DNA from: Escarpia spicata
Taxonomy: Eukaryota; Annelida; Polychaeta; Sabellida; Siboglinidae
DNA length: 64,000 nt
Assembly (NCBI GenBank): GCA_963995525.1
Contig: OZ023208.1
Span: forward strand, 22,398,120-22,462,119
Direction of reading: 5' to 3'
Shown here: positions 34,432-44,215 of the stretch, one piece after another
Layout of the letters: every line of letters starts with the position of its first letter
Numbering within the stretch: position 1 is the first letter of the stretch
Notes under the pieces: generated by a model
The model's input: the letters and a program-made list of their open reading frames with translations, nothing else
The model's database searches: none
What the model was told of the DNA's origin: nothing
Translations under genes and position numbers: made by a program

Positions 34432-34783
34432 CTTCTTGCGATCGATTTCGTGGCGGCGGCGCGTTTGACCGAAAATATGCGTCGCTTCGACGGCCGAGGT
34501 CCGTGACTAAATATCGTAGGCACTGCACCTGGCTTCAAACATCGACGTCGGCGACGTTTTGTCGGATCTTGTGTCATTAACTGACGATATAGATTTCCTC
34601 CGAAGCACGTTTTTTCAAAATGATCTGAACACAGTGCGTTGTATTTCGAAGGCTTCCAACCAGCCCGTCCACAGTTGTGAATCCACTATTTCACTTCTGC
34701 TTCGTTTCAAAGGGAAACAAAAAAGACGGCTCCTTATCCTTCGCTGTACTATTGTTACAACCGTATGTAGAGCAGTGTGGCAT
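34432..34783 (-). pseudogene. THAP-domain exon of TTAA-element transposase
   Basis: On the minus strand an ATG at 34783, about 330 bp inside the right inverted end, opens MPHCSTYGCNNSTAKDKEPS and FLFPFETK before a stop. After a frame change, W...YNALCSDHFEKTCFG continues into LKPGAVPTIFSHG. C-x4-C, C-x2-H (CSDHF) and the AVPTIF motif are the defining THAP features, used by such transposases to bind their own ends. The exon closes with a good donor, CGCAAGAAG/GTTAGT, at 34432. One or more indels disrupt it. Confidence 0.85.
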
Positions 34784-35051
34784 ATTGCAAGTCACGTTTT
34801 CACTGTAAGCTCAACTTAATATAACGAACCGCATCCCATGAACATGAACCAACTACGCGAACTACACAAGACAGTGTGTCGTACACAGCAAAACTAATGC
34901 TGCTCGTTGATTGGTTGCTTTCGGCCAAATGAACGCGTCATCAGTAAGATGGCAGTCTACATGTTATCGCAGATTTCGTTAGAATCTTACACTTTAAGAC
35001 AACATTCCGAGTAAACCACTGAACTGAAAATTTTGATTGTAGATGCAAATG

Positions 35052-35110
35052 GTTAGTTTGTGCTAAATCTTTTAGGTGCTAAACACCACAACGTTCCCTT
35101 TTGTTTTCCT
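35052..35110 (-). repeat. right terminal inverted repeat of TTAA element
   Basis: It reads inward as AGGAAAACAAAAGGGAACG on the minus strand and pairs with 26547-26605 at 52 of 59 positions. It is followed by TTAA at 35111-35114. Confidence 0.9.
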
Positions 35111-35114
35111 TTAA
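35111..35114. repeat. TTAA target-site duplication, right
   Basis: Second copy of the TTAA target; the non-LTR coding sequence resumes at the following base. Confidence 0.93.
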
Positions 35115-35845
35115 GAAGACGAACATCATGGGCCAGGATGTTCGCAATACTCCATCCATCAACATCAATGACACACCTTAGAAGTTGTCCAAGTCTTCAC
35201 CTACCTGGGCTCAACTATCACCAGCAACCTTTCCATTGATGCTGAGATCAACAAACGTATAGGTAAAGCTTATTCTGCAATGTCCAGGCTGACCACGAGG
35301 GTATGGGAAAACGGCGCATTCACACTGAACACCAGGGTTCAAGTGTACACAGATTGGGTCGTCAGCATCCTGTTGTACGGCAGTGAGACATGGACAGCAT
35401 ACACAAGGCATAAGCTTCGTCTCAACACATTCCACTTACGTTGCCTCAGGCGCATTCTTGGAGTGAAATGGCAGGATCGCATCCCAAATGCAGAAGTGGT
35501 CAAGCAGGCAAACCCTCCCAGCATGTATGCTCTCATCAGCGAACGTCGCTTGCGATGGCTCGGCCACGTATGTCGCATGGAGGATGGTAGAATCCCTAAA
35601 GACATCCTCTGTAGTGAGCTTGAAATAGGTCCAGACCCACCACCCGCCCGTTGCTTCGGTTCAAGGATGTGTGTCGACGCGATATGAAGGCATGCAGCAT
35701 CGACACAACCTCATGGGAGACAGCTGCTATAGATCGCAGCATCAGTGCGTGAGGGGTGAAAACCAGCGAGGAAAAGCGGAACGCAACATGGATGAAGAAG
35801 AGATGACAACGACGTGATCGTGAGAACGGCGCACCAGTTTTAAAA
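35115..35845 (+). pseudogene. non-LTR retrotransposon, 3' piece (post-RT region), split
   Basis: This continues the element interrupted at 26543. It starts with KTNIMGQDV, the residues expected directly after the RT palm, then FTYLGSTITSNLSIDAEINK, LLYGSETWTAYTRHKLRLN, TFHLRCLRRILGVKWQDRIP and RRLRWLGHVCRMEDGRIPKD. A later part (DVCRRDMKACSIDTTSWETA) lies in another frame, ending near 35845. These are the thumb and C-terminal segments common to this group of animal non-LTR elements. No poly-A or simple-repeat tail is visible at the end. Confidence 0.85.
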
Positions 35846-36034
35846 AGGTAAGTTCTTATATAGCGCAGTATCCAGTTCAGTCGAATACCATCTCGACTTA
35901 TCTGGGAAGAATCCAGCCCCGTTGCAATTAATGCGCAAAGACTATCTGTACACAAATATCCACCAGTGTATATAGCCAGGTACTCATTCGTACATCTGAG
36001 TGAACTGAAGCATTGTAGAGTAAACGAATTTGTC

Positions 36035-36128
36035 CAAGATTCGACACTGCCGCACAGGATTCGAATTAGTTAACCCGGGTTCTCTCGGTCGAGAGTCCAA
36101 AGCTCTTACCGCTGCGCTATTACTCTCT
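36035..36128 (-). repeat. tRNA-derived SINE head (or tRNA pseudogene)
   Basis: On the minus strand TAGCGCAGCGGTAAGAG fits a box A and AACCCGGGTT...ATTCGAATCC fits a box B broken by about six extra bases. The anticodon-arm region (CTTTGGACTCTCGACCGAGAG) is also tRNA-like. The break in the T arm makes it non-functional as a tRNA. An RNA-polymerase-III-derived short repeat is the likely source. Confidence 0.55.
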
Positions 36129-36131
36129 ACA

Positions 36132-36228
36132 TAGAAGTAATTTGTTTTCTGAATGCAGTGGCAATACGAACAAATGCAAACTATTTTTCCCATGCACAAA
36201 TGGTCTGCTCATCTACTACACATTTTGC
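36132..36228 (+). repeat. roughly 97-bp segment inverted at 39382-39478
   Basis: GTAATTTGTTTTCTGAATGC through TGGTCTGCTCATCTACTA matches the reverse complement of 39382-39478 with only a few differences. The two copies flank a 3.2-kb stretch. Confidence 0.85.
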
Positions 36229-36419
36229 CATCGAACTACGTCTACAGAAACTGTACAAGGGACTGTCGCTCAAGGATTGGCCTGCATGGTCTCGGCAGAC
36301 GCTGCCCCACCAGCCATTGACTCCTCAGGCGCAGAACCTTTTGTCCTCGGGACGGGGAGTCCTACTACTACTACTATTACATTATATGGGCTGTGCCATG
36401 TGCATACCAAAGCAGAAAT

Positions 36420-37370
36420 TACACGATTTCTTGAAGCATCTTGAAACAAATTACATGTGTCTATTGAATTAGAATTGGTTTGTGGAGGTACCGGACATGT
36501 AGGGGAATAAAAACTAATGCAGGTAACACGATGATATGTTTATTACATTTTACATGGTGACGGGGCAGTAAACTGTGAACTGCATCGGTCTACCAATTCG
36601 GAAATTATATGATTTCTTGACGCATCTTGGGAAAAATGTTTTGAGTCCTGACTCAAAATTGGTTTGTGATGGTCCCATAGATGTAGGCAATAACAACAAA
36701 TACAAATAAAACGATGATATACCAACTTTGTTACATTATTTTTTTAACATGAATGCAGGGCTGTAAAAGTGCGCACCAGTACTATACCGGCAGCGTACCG
36801 GTAATGCGCAACATTCGCAATGTTGTTATAATTTGAAGGTACGTCGGGAACAACGTTACATATTGATCAACTCAAAATTGGTTAACGGAAGTACTAGTGA
36901 TGTATGGCCGTACAATAGTTGCAGCTAGAACGAAAATATGCCAAGTTTATTAAATTTTTAACATGGTAACAGGGACAGTAGAATGCATATCAACGCGGAA
37001 ATTACACGATTTTTGAAAGCTCCTGGAGAAAATGTTTTGAGTCTACCAACTAAAAATTGGTTTGTGGTGGTACCAGAGATATAGGGCAATAAAAACAAAT
37101 ACATGTAAAACGATGATATACCAACTTTGTTACATTATTTTAACATGAATGCGGGGCTGTAAAAATGCATACAGGTAATGGCACTAATGCGTAACATTCG
37201 CAATATTTGAAACTACGTTGGGAACAAAGTTATGAATCGATCAACTTAAAATTGGTTAACGGAGGTACTAGTGATGTATTGCCATACAACAGATGCAGGT
37301 AGCACGAAAATATGCCAAGTTTATTACATTTAATATAGTAACAGGGGCAGTAAAGTGCATACCAACGCGG
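36420..37370. repeat. roughly 400-bp tandem repeat, about 2.3 copies
   Basis: The same ordered motifs (AAAATTGGTTTGTGG, TAGGGCAATAAAAAC, ACGATGATATACCAACTTTG, ACATGAATGC.GGGCTGTAAA, GGTACTAGTGATGTAT) recur with a period near 400 bp (for example 36661 and 37062). A related copy lies at 18530-18944. Confidence 0.8.
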
Positions 37371-37479
37371 GTTGCGCCCTCTGTTGGGTACTTTCATGAT
37401 AACTATTGCCTTGTAAATGGACCTGTCAATCAAAATGTGCAGCCTTGAACTGCATTTCAATGAACCTTGAAGCGATGCA

Positions 37480-37802
37480 CTGATTCGCCGGTTAGGGATG
37501 TCGCACGATGAGAGTGCATCACGTGTACGCATTTGGGTCTCCTCGATGCACGCAAACGCCGGTTGACTGAGCTAAGCGGACAAAGCATCTGTGTATTGTT
37601 ATTCAACACATAATACAACGATTGCATTCGACGGTGAGTACATAGGAGTGTATACTGCATAGGTCCGGCGTGTGTCGTCGCAAAATTATCGTATGTGTGG
37701 AATTTTTCGCGCCCAACTAACTTGCAAGTAATCAGTCATAATATACGGCTGGACTACGACACGTACCGTGCCATGGTCAGCTATCGCCGTCGGTGTACCC
37801 AG
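37480..37802 (+). promoter_or_regulatory. candidate ELOVL promoter and non-coding first exon
   Basis: A locally CpG-richer stretch follows the repeat cluster. It includes an E-box (CACGTG at about 37520) and ends GTGTACCCAG/GTAATA, a good donor at 37802. The first coding exon at 39899 has an acceptor upstream of its ATG, so an upstream non-coding exon is required. This is the most plausible place, but transcript data are needed. Confidence 0.3.
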
Positions 37803-39381
37803 GTAATATTATAGTAAGCTAATGCATATGAATCAGATAAATAATACCTGAATGTCATTTGGTCACATTGTAATCCAAGAGCACACGAAAATGTGTGCAT
37901 AAATTATAAATGTTGGTTTGTTAACGTTCAATAGGGGCCAAATGAGAGTAGACACAGCTAGGACCTAGGTCTAGACTATTATAGTCTATAGGCAGAATAC
38001 GAGTTACATAAGTGCTGGGAGAGTCGACGTTTCCAAGCCACGAACTGCACGATTCGGCGGTCAGGACGAATATTCATTTTGTCAGAAGTTGGACCAGGGA
38101 AAACTCATAGATTACGCTTTGAGTACCTAGTCGCCAAGTAGGCTGATGCTTCTAATAATTTGGGCAAAATTGCCTTACTATTTATGGGATTATACTGTAA
38201 AATGTAGGCCTTGGCTAATGTTCTGGAGAAATTTTTTTAAGGCATGCATTTAATGCATTTTTTTCATATATAATACAGGACACAGTGCAGCTCTATTTAG
38301 TTAAGACCACAGGAGAAATATGTTATATTTATATATTTCAAACAATTGCATTGTTAACTTAACCTACATTTAAACCAGTTATATAAAGACCATGCAACAA
38401 CACGCATTCACAAGCATGCATGCATACACGCACGCACACGCACACGCACACGCACACGCACACGCACACACACACTATAACATTTTTATTAAATATATTA
38501 TTGTAATTATTATGTACCTTTTCAGCCTTCAATTTTAATTTGTGATTGTTGTTATCAATTGCACAGATTAAAATGCATACTGTACCAAAGTGCAGCACTG
38601 CACTGACATTTTATTTGTTGATTAATGCCTAAAAACTAGAATTTTTTTGATGTTGACATTCATCTCAAGTTCTTGTAGTTGTACAAACTAATGGGTAATG
38701 TTTCACAACATCCAGTTAGTGCCTGGCTTCTTATGAGTAACCGATCAAAGGTCAGTGTATTGTTAGAAGTGCACTACTGGTAGCTGATAAATGTTGCCTT
38801 TTTCAGAGTGTCACATTTCAAGAATTGGGGACGGTTCTTTATATATTACAGTGCTCATCTGTAGGTTTTGTTAATTGTAGACATTTATTTTAGGAATTAA
38901 TCTGGACTGCATTGGGAAGCAAGCTGTTTAAGATTTATTAATATCTAAACTTTATTTACATATTTATTTTGCTTTTATTTTGTCTATTTTCTTGTCATTG
39001 GTTTGATAGTTCCTCCATGTTCAGCAAGCAAGTTTAATTAATATTCTAATTTAAAATTTGTGAATATACAATCTTACTTATTTTATCAGTTATCCCAAGT
39101 TCTCTGTTTAAAAGCATAGATCACCAAGCATGTCCCATGGCCGGAATTTTAGTCACTGCCCAAAAGGTTTAAAGACCTGCAGTATTAGCACCTTTGAGCA
39201 AGTTCTAAGATATGTGACACGTTACAAGTGTATTATACAAATAATACTCTTGTTTACACCTTGTAAAAATGATCACTTGAAATTGCAAGGGTTGGACTGC
39301 ATTGTTGATTGCAGTTATAATATTATACCATTATTCCTTGCTGCCACATCTAACAAAATATGTTATTATTTATAATATCTA
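37803..39381 (+). other. putative ELOVL intron 1, no gene seen
   Basis: AT-rich, with a (CA/CG) dinucleotide run at about 38417-38475 (ACGCACACGCACACG...). No exon recognised. Confidence 0.4.
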
Positions 39382-39478
39382 GTAGATGAGCAGACCATTT
39401 TTGCATGGGAAAAATAGTTTGCATTTGTCCGTATTGCCACTGTATTCAGAAAACAAATTACTACTATGTGGTCATAAA
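39382..39478 (-). repeat. inverted partner of 36132-36228
   Basis: Reverse complement of the left copy with few changes. See the paired entry for details. Confidence 0.85.
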
Positions 39479-39936
39479 ACATTTGTTGGTGATGTTGCAA
39501 GACTGTTAACCTAAAGCTGAAGGAAATACTAATAATGACATCAGATACTATTTTCAGTTAAATTAAATTTGTTAAGGGATTTTTGCAGTAAACATAAACT
39601 GCTCATTAGTGTCATATTTTTGAATTTCTCTTTGAGCTGGAATGAGAATTAATATATTTTTGTGGAATCTGAAATTATGTGTGGCACAGTTTGAACACTT
39701 TCACCACAAGTGAATAGTTTTAGTGGTAGTATTTTGTTATTGGCAGAGATATAACTTGGGTTTCACAATCTATGTGATTGCGTATGACTTTATTCCATTA
39801 TTTACTTGCAACAGTCTCACGACGTTGGTTAAGAACCTATACGAAAAAGTATAGTACCGAATGTTGAAGCGTTTAATAGACTAGCTTTCTTATTGCAGTG
39901 GCATCTACTTGAACAGCAGCAAAAGAAATAGCAATC

Positions 39937-40006
39937 ATGACGACAGCTGTGCATTTTGTGAAAGACCTCGTTTACAGATATGAGCAGGAATTTCTACCTA
40001 CTGCCG
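39937..40006 (+). CDS. ELOVL5: ELOVL2/5-like fatty-acid elongase, first coding exon
   Basis: The exon is preceded by a TATTGCAG acceptor (39897-39898), then 38 bases of 5' UTR and an ATG at 39937. It encodes MTTAVHFVKDLVYRYEQEFL PTA and ends GCCG/GTAAGT in phase 1, matching the next exon. ELOVL proteins catalyse the condensation of malonyl-CoA with long-chain acyl-CoA in the ER membrane, the rate-limiting step of chain elongation. This short N-terminal exon before the first membrane segment is typical of the ELOVL2/5 group. The start is chosen because no in-frame ATG lies upstream in the exon. Confidence 0.85.
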
Positions 40007-40571
40007 GTAAGTGAGGCCTGCCACAAATATGTCTCCAGAAGTGTTTGTAATCATGTATGAATTCACTGAATTTATGTCAACTTCAATTACTTTTGTTTTC
40101 ACCATGTCACACACTGTGGTATTCACAATCATGACACAAGGCAACTTAGATATATTCGTCCAACCAGCAGTTCTACCCTGCGATCATCAAATAGTTTATT
40201 ATGCAATGGGCCAATAGTATGGAATAGTATTTCGCCTGATATTCTAAATAAACCTAGTATTACCGGCTTCGTATATTCTCTAAAGTCATGTGTCTTAAAA
40301 CACCATGTCTATTAAGATACTACACCATAAATAAAACACCTTACTTTACACAGAATAAACATGTTCTTTCATTATTTATTGTGTATCTGCTATCTATTAT
40401 CTGGCAGTATGATTGACATGGCTAAAGTTTAGTTGTAATAATAATGTTATTCATTGTAAAGACTTGCAGTTGGTTCAATCTACCTTAGTTAGATAGATAT
40501 TTGAAATATCTCTGTACCTCAGACCACACGAACATTATGTTTTTTTAACAATGCCTTGCTTGCTGGTTCAG

Positions 40572-40762
40572 ATCCACGCACGAAGAATTGGTTTCTGCTG
40601 AATGGCACACCTATCTATGTATGGATGCTCACTGCGTCCTACCTGCTATTTGTCTGGCTCGGACCAAAGTACATGCGCCATCGCAAGCCATATTCATTGA
40701 CAACATTCATGATCCTCTACAACCTCGGCTGTGTTCTTCTGTCTTGTTACATGCTCATGGAG
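40572..40762 (+). CDS. ELOVL5: ELOVL2/5-like elongase, coding exon 2
   Basis: Acceptor GGTTCAG, donor GAG/GTGGGT. It reads (D)PRTKNWFLLNGTP, a hydrophobic segment, then LFVWLGPKYMRHRKPYSL and ILYNLGCVLLSCYMLME. The DPR..W.L start, the VWLGPKYM signature and a YNL motif are shared by animal ELOVL2 and ELOVL5 proteins. It covers about residues 24-87, the first two membrane spans. A CT-rich microsatellite follows shortly after the donor. Confidence 0.93.
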
Positions 40763-40797
40763 GTGGGTGTTACAGCTACATGAATACTGATGTATTG

Positions 40798-40798
<1 letters not shown>

Positions 40799-40832
<34 letters not shown>

Positions 40833-40852
40833 GCTCGCTCTCTCTCTCCTCT
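40799..40852. repeat. (CT)n microsatellite
   Basis: A run of CT with occasional CG, in ELOVL intron 2, followed by short (CA) stretches. Confidence 0.9.
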
Positions 40853-41200
40853 CTCATACACACACGCATGCACACACACGCACACAGTTTCTTGTAATAT
40901 AAAAAAAATTGAAACTTCCAGATATTCATGGAGACATATCAATGATATTATTTTATTATTGATATAGGTATTAGTGTAATAACTATAAATGAATGTAACA
41001 AATGATATGCTGATTATGTAAGTGCTAGCTGCATGAATATGTATAAAATTAGTTGACAAATTTCTCACAAGGGGGAGTTTGCAATAAAAAGTAGTACATA
41101 CAAAAAACCAAAGGCTTCCTTGCCAACTTTACTTGCATTCTGATGTTTTTATGCTCTGGTCAACAATCATGTAAATGAGAAATTGATAACCTTGTTGCAG

Positions 41201-41290
41201 TTAGTTCTTGGTACATTGGATGCTGGCTACAACTACATCGGCTGTTCCATCTACAATGCCAAGACGATAAAAGACCCGAAAGAGATGAGG
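41201..41290 (+). CDS. ELOVL5: ELOVL2/5-like elongase, coding exon 3
   Basis: Acceptor CTTGTTGCAG, donor ATGAGG/GTAGGT, 30 codons, phase 0 at both ends. It reads LVLGTLDAGYNYIGCSIYNA KTIKDPKEMR, about residues 88-117, the loop that precedes the W-W-Y-F-F-S-K region. The position and length match the third coding exon expected for this family. Confidence 0.85.
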
Positions 41291-42818
41291 GTAGGTTGAG
41301 AACAGGGTAAAAGTTGACAACCCTGCCGTTTGTATCACCCCCTGAGTCCCCAACCTACAGTTTCAAACCAGATATGATTAAATAGACATCTTGCATAGCA
41401 CTAGCATTTACTTTGGTGAACAGGAAACAAGACATCTGATGTTACAGAACAGCGAAAGCAGATTCATTAGAAATGTTTATCCTGGATTGTCAGACTTGTG
41501 AAAATTACTGATGTCAACATCAACAGAAGACTTTTTTATTGGAACTTGGAAAAGTAACATTGTGATGACAAAATAGAGACAATTGCCTGTCAGGGAAGTG
41601 GTTTGTCGTAGATTCAACACCTTGTGTGACTTGGCTTTTCATGTTTGCTCATAGGTCTCTTGATTTTAGCAGCTAGCCGGTCGGGTAAGGAGAATTGTGT
41701 GTATTTTTGCACAGTAACTGGTTGTGTTCACTAATCAGGTTCTGTTACGTTGCGTTGTTGCCGTATTCTTAACTAACAGTTTTGGCGTGCACATGTTTGA
41801 AAGTCTTGTGCAGATTTATCTCGATTGTGTGAATCAGATGGTGCTGGATTGAAACTGGAAACTGAATTGCAATCCAGCCATGCTGACACTGACAGCTATG
41901 TGAACCTTGGGATTTCTGATGTTGTAAGCTGAGTCTGTCGGCATTATTTTGGTGTACTTTGTAGGGGGTGTTGGTAGAATGTAAAACAAATGTGAAGTGT
42001 TTCGAAATGTTTCGCATGTCTGGTCCACTGCCTGTTTGTTGTGCACTTAGAATGGTGTTATGTAATGCAGAATGTTCTCTTGTTTATTTAATGTGTATAT
42101 ATTTTTTATAATGACATGCTGAATCAGTCAGTTTGCACTGCTAGTAAACCATCTTTGTTATGAAAATTAGGGTTTGTAACTTTTTGTGTTAGTAACATAC
42201 AACATGCAGCAACACAGAAAGGTAATATGTTAGAATCCATGGTCAGTTGTTTGTCATTCATTAACAATTTACTTTAAACGAGAAAAAAAATGGAGATATG
42301 TCTATAAGATTCAGAGAGGTTTTTCTTTCTACCCGGTATCTATGAATGGAGAGGGTAAAAGATTTTTTGCAAACGTGGCATTCTCTGGGAAAGTGGTCAT
42401 CTTTGCCATTAACTCAAGGGAAATGATCCACCTCATAAAATTTTATATCCAGGCAATCAGAAAGAAAATTTTGCTAACCTCATATGTGTTTAGCATAATG
42501 TGAAGATGTGTGTATTCTGCACATAAATATAAAGATATAAATTAAAGAGTTTCTTGAACCTCCAGTTTGATTTCTATTGCCTTGTTTGTATTCAACACTA
42601 TTACCAAGTTACTTTGTCAGAGTGGTCTGGATGTTGTCTCTCACTTGTTACAGGCAATCACTTTATCTTGCGTAGATTGTCCTTGTCTAGATCAGTTATT
42701 TTATTATGGTACGTAAATAACTGCACAAGATTCTAGTGTTTTACTTTCATTATAATGTGTTAGGTGAGTGGAACATGTTACGCATGCACATTGTCTAACG
42801 TCTGCTTGCTGTGCGCAG
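41291..42818 (+). other. ELOVL intron 3, no other gene seen
   Basis: Begins GTAGGT and ends TGCGCAG. No repeat or exon recognised within it. Confidence 0.45.
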
Positions 42819-42990
42819 GTGGCAAACGCAATGTGGTGGTACTTCTTCTCGAAGGCGATTGAGTTGATGGACACAGTGCTGATGGTGCTGAGGAAGAAGA
42901 ACCGACAGATCACCTTCCTTCATGTCTTCCACCATGCCACTATGCTCAACATCTGGTGGTGGGTGACCACCTTCATCCCCGGCGGACTCT
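42819..42990 (+). CDS. ELOVL5: ELOVL2/5-like elongase, catalytic histidine-box exon
   Basis: Acceptor GTGCGCAG, donor GGACTCT/GTAAGT. It contains [34 protein letters not shown] and [18 protein letters not shown] (about residues 152-156) is the HxxHH histidine box that forms the metal-dependent catalytic centre. The glutamine five residues before it (Q of QITFL) and the A-T-M-L-N-I-W-W run after it are features of the polyunsaturated-fatty-acid elongases (ELOVL2/5) rather than the saturated/monounsaturated ones. K-x-x-E-x-x-D-T upstream is also conserved in the family. Confidence 0.95.
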
Positions 42991-43846
42991 GTAAGTCACA
43001 TCCCCAGTCAGGCCCTTAGCCAGAAATATGTTTTTGCCAGTCTTGAGTTAATCAAAAGTGTGCCTCTTAGCACACCAGTGGTTTGAATGCAAGACATTCA
43101 TATTAATTATTTCAGCCATTTTTGGCCAGTTTCGTTTTTTCAATGACAAACCAGTGTAATTTGAGCCATTTATTTAATTAATACTGATCCATTTGATTTG
43201 TTTCACTACCAGTTGTGTGGGGTATGTGTTAGTGTAGTAACTATGAATGAAAATCATTAATGTGGGCCCATATACTTGAAACTATTAGTTAATCTAGTAG
43301 CCATTTGGCCAGTCATTCAGTTGTAATTACTCGCCTTGATGAGTCATCTGCCAGTCTTGAAGACTAAGCCCCTGTCCCCAGTAACAGGCATAGCAGTGCT
43401 ACACTATTGCTATCTTGCTCTCTCTCTCTCGCTCTCTCGCTCACACTCTCTACCTCTCGGAGAGGTGTTGCCATGTTATGCTGTTGCTCCCTCGCTTTCT
43501 CAAGGGGCGTAGCAATGCTAAACTGTTGCCCTCCTATTGCTCATCCTCGTGCACCAGGGGGCGCTGCTGATTGCATAAGTCTCGATACTTAACTTAAGTT
43601 AACTTCCATACATTGTGTAGAATATCTGCCGGTGTAGTGTAGTCAATCTACCACCCCTGGCTTGCGAGGATGCTCTCGCGCTGTTTTACAAATACTGCAA
43701 TGCTTGGTTTTTCTCTCTTCCTCCCCTATTGATGGATTCATTCTTTCATGATAATGCAGTAACTAAATTATTATTTGTGTAATTTATTGAAGGTTGTTTT
43801 TAATCCCTACAAAGTAGATCATTGGTGTGTCACTGCCTGTTTACAG
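42991..43846 (+). other. ELOVL intron 4
   Basis: It includes a CT-rich run near 43410-43455 and, near 43617-43690, a tRNA-like string (GGTGTAGTGTAGT...CTGGCTTGCGAGGA) that could be a truncated SINE head. No exon. Confidence 0.4.
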
Positions 43847-43971
43847 CATTCTTCGGCAGTGCCCTGAACTGTCTGGTTCACATTGTCATGTACTCCTACT
43901 ACGGTCTGTCTGCCGTTCCCGCGCTCAAGAACAAGTTGTGGTGGAAACACTACATCACCAGGTTCCAACTG
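43847..43971 (+). CDS. ELOVL5: ELOVL2/5-like elongase, coding exon 5
   Basis: Acceptor TGTTTACAG, donor CAACTG/GTAAGT. It reads (S)FFGSALNCLVHIVMYSYYGL SAVPALKNKLWWKHYITRFQ L. N-x-x-[VI]-H-x-x-M-Y-S-Y-Y-G-L is the second universally conserved ELOVL motif, and L-W-W-K-x-Y-I-T follows as in ELOVL5. About residues 176-216. Confidence 0.95.
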
Positions 43972-44013
43972 GTAAGTCACAGACACGACAAACTCTCAGG
44001 AAGAGGAGATACA

Positions 44014-44215
44014 ATTGAACTTTGCGTTACGGTCACCTCGGTAATACAGCCACTTCGCAATTAAGGTCACCCTAGGGTAGTCCCAAATCATTCCCATGCA
44101 CAGTAAAGTATAGGAAATTAATCTCTCTAGTACAGTCACCTTGTTATTCAGGTCACTTTGGTAAATCCTAAGGCTAACCTTAATAATGAGGTCATGTTGT
44201 ATTGAGATCTCTACC
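44014..44215 (+). repeat. dispersed repeat copy (AGTAAAGTATAGGAA family)
   Basis: It contains CGCAATTAAGGTCACCCTAG, CAGTAAAGTATAGGAAATTA and GTTATTCAGGTCAC, matching 17468-17690 and, inverted, two copies near 59.2-59.6 kb. Its last 30-odd bases (AATGAGGTCATGTTGTATTG...) grade directly into the first unit of the 54-bp array, suggesting that the array arose from this repeat's end. Confidence 0.65.

Larger units (their letters stand above)
26547..35110 (-). mobile_element. 8.56-kb Kolobok-like DNA transposon carrying THAP transposase and P2X7-type ballast domain
   Basis: Flanked by TTAA duplications and bounded by inverted ends of about 60 bp (AGGAAAACAAAAGG...). Inside, the minus strand has a THAP exon near the right end (34432-34783) and two transposase-like exons (30449-30598, 29091-29449). 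The plus strand has three exons of a ballast-domain gene starting near the left end (26908-29094). TTAA targets are known for piggyBac and Kolobok. The THAP domain and the absence of piggyBac-type CCC termini favour Kolobok. A hAT element (31127-34408) sits in the transposase intron. All genes carry frame breaks, so this copy is dead. Confidence 0.85.

Noticed and set aside
26547..35110. Assignment of the TTAA element to piggyBac
   Set aside because: TTAA fits piggyBac, but the ends begin AGG rather than CCC, no DDE_Tnp_1_7-like sequence was seen, and a THAP exon is present. Kolobok-like is the better fit, though not proven.
36035..36128. Functional tRNA gene on the minus strand
   Set aside because: Box A and anticodon-like arm are good, but the T arm is split by extra bases and the acceptor stem cannot be paired convincingly.
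40588..40902. Alternative frames over the ELOVL exon and CT run
   Set aside because: Shadow of the real exon in another frame extended by the CT microsatellite.
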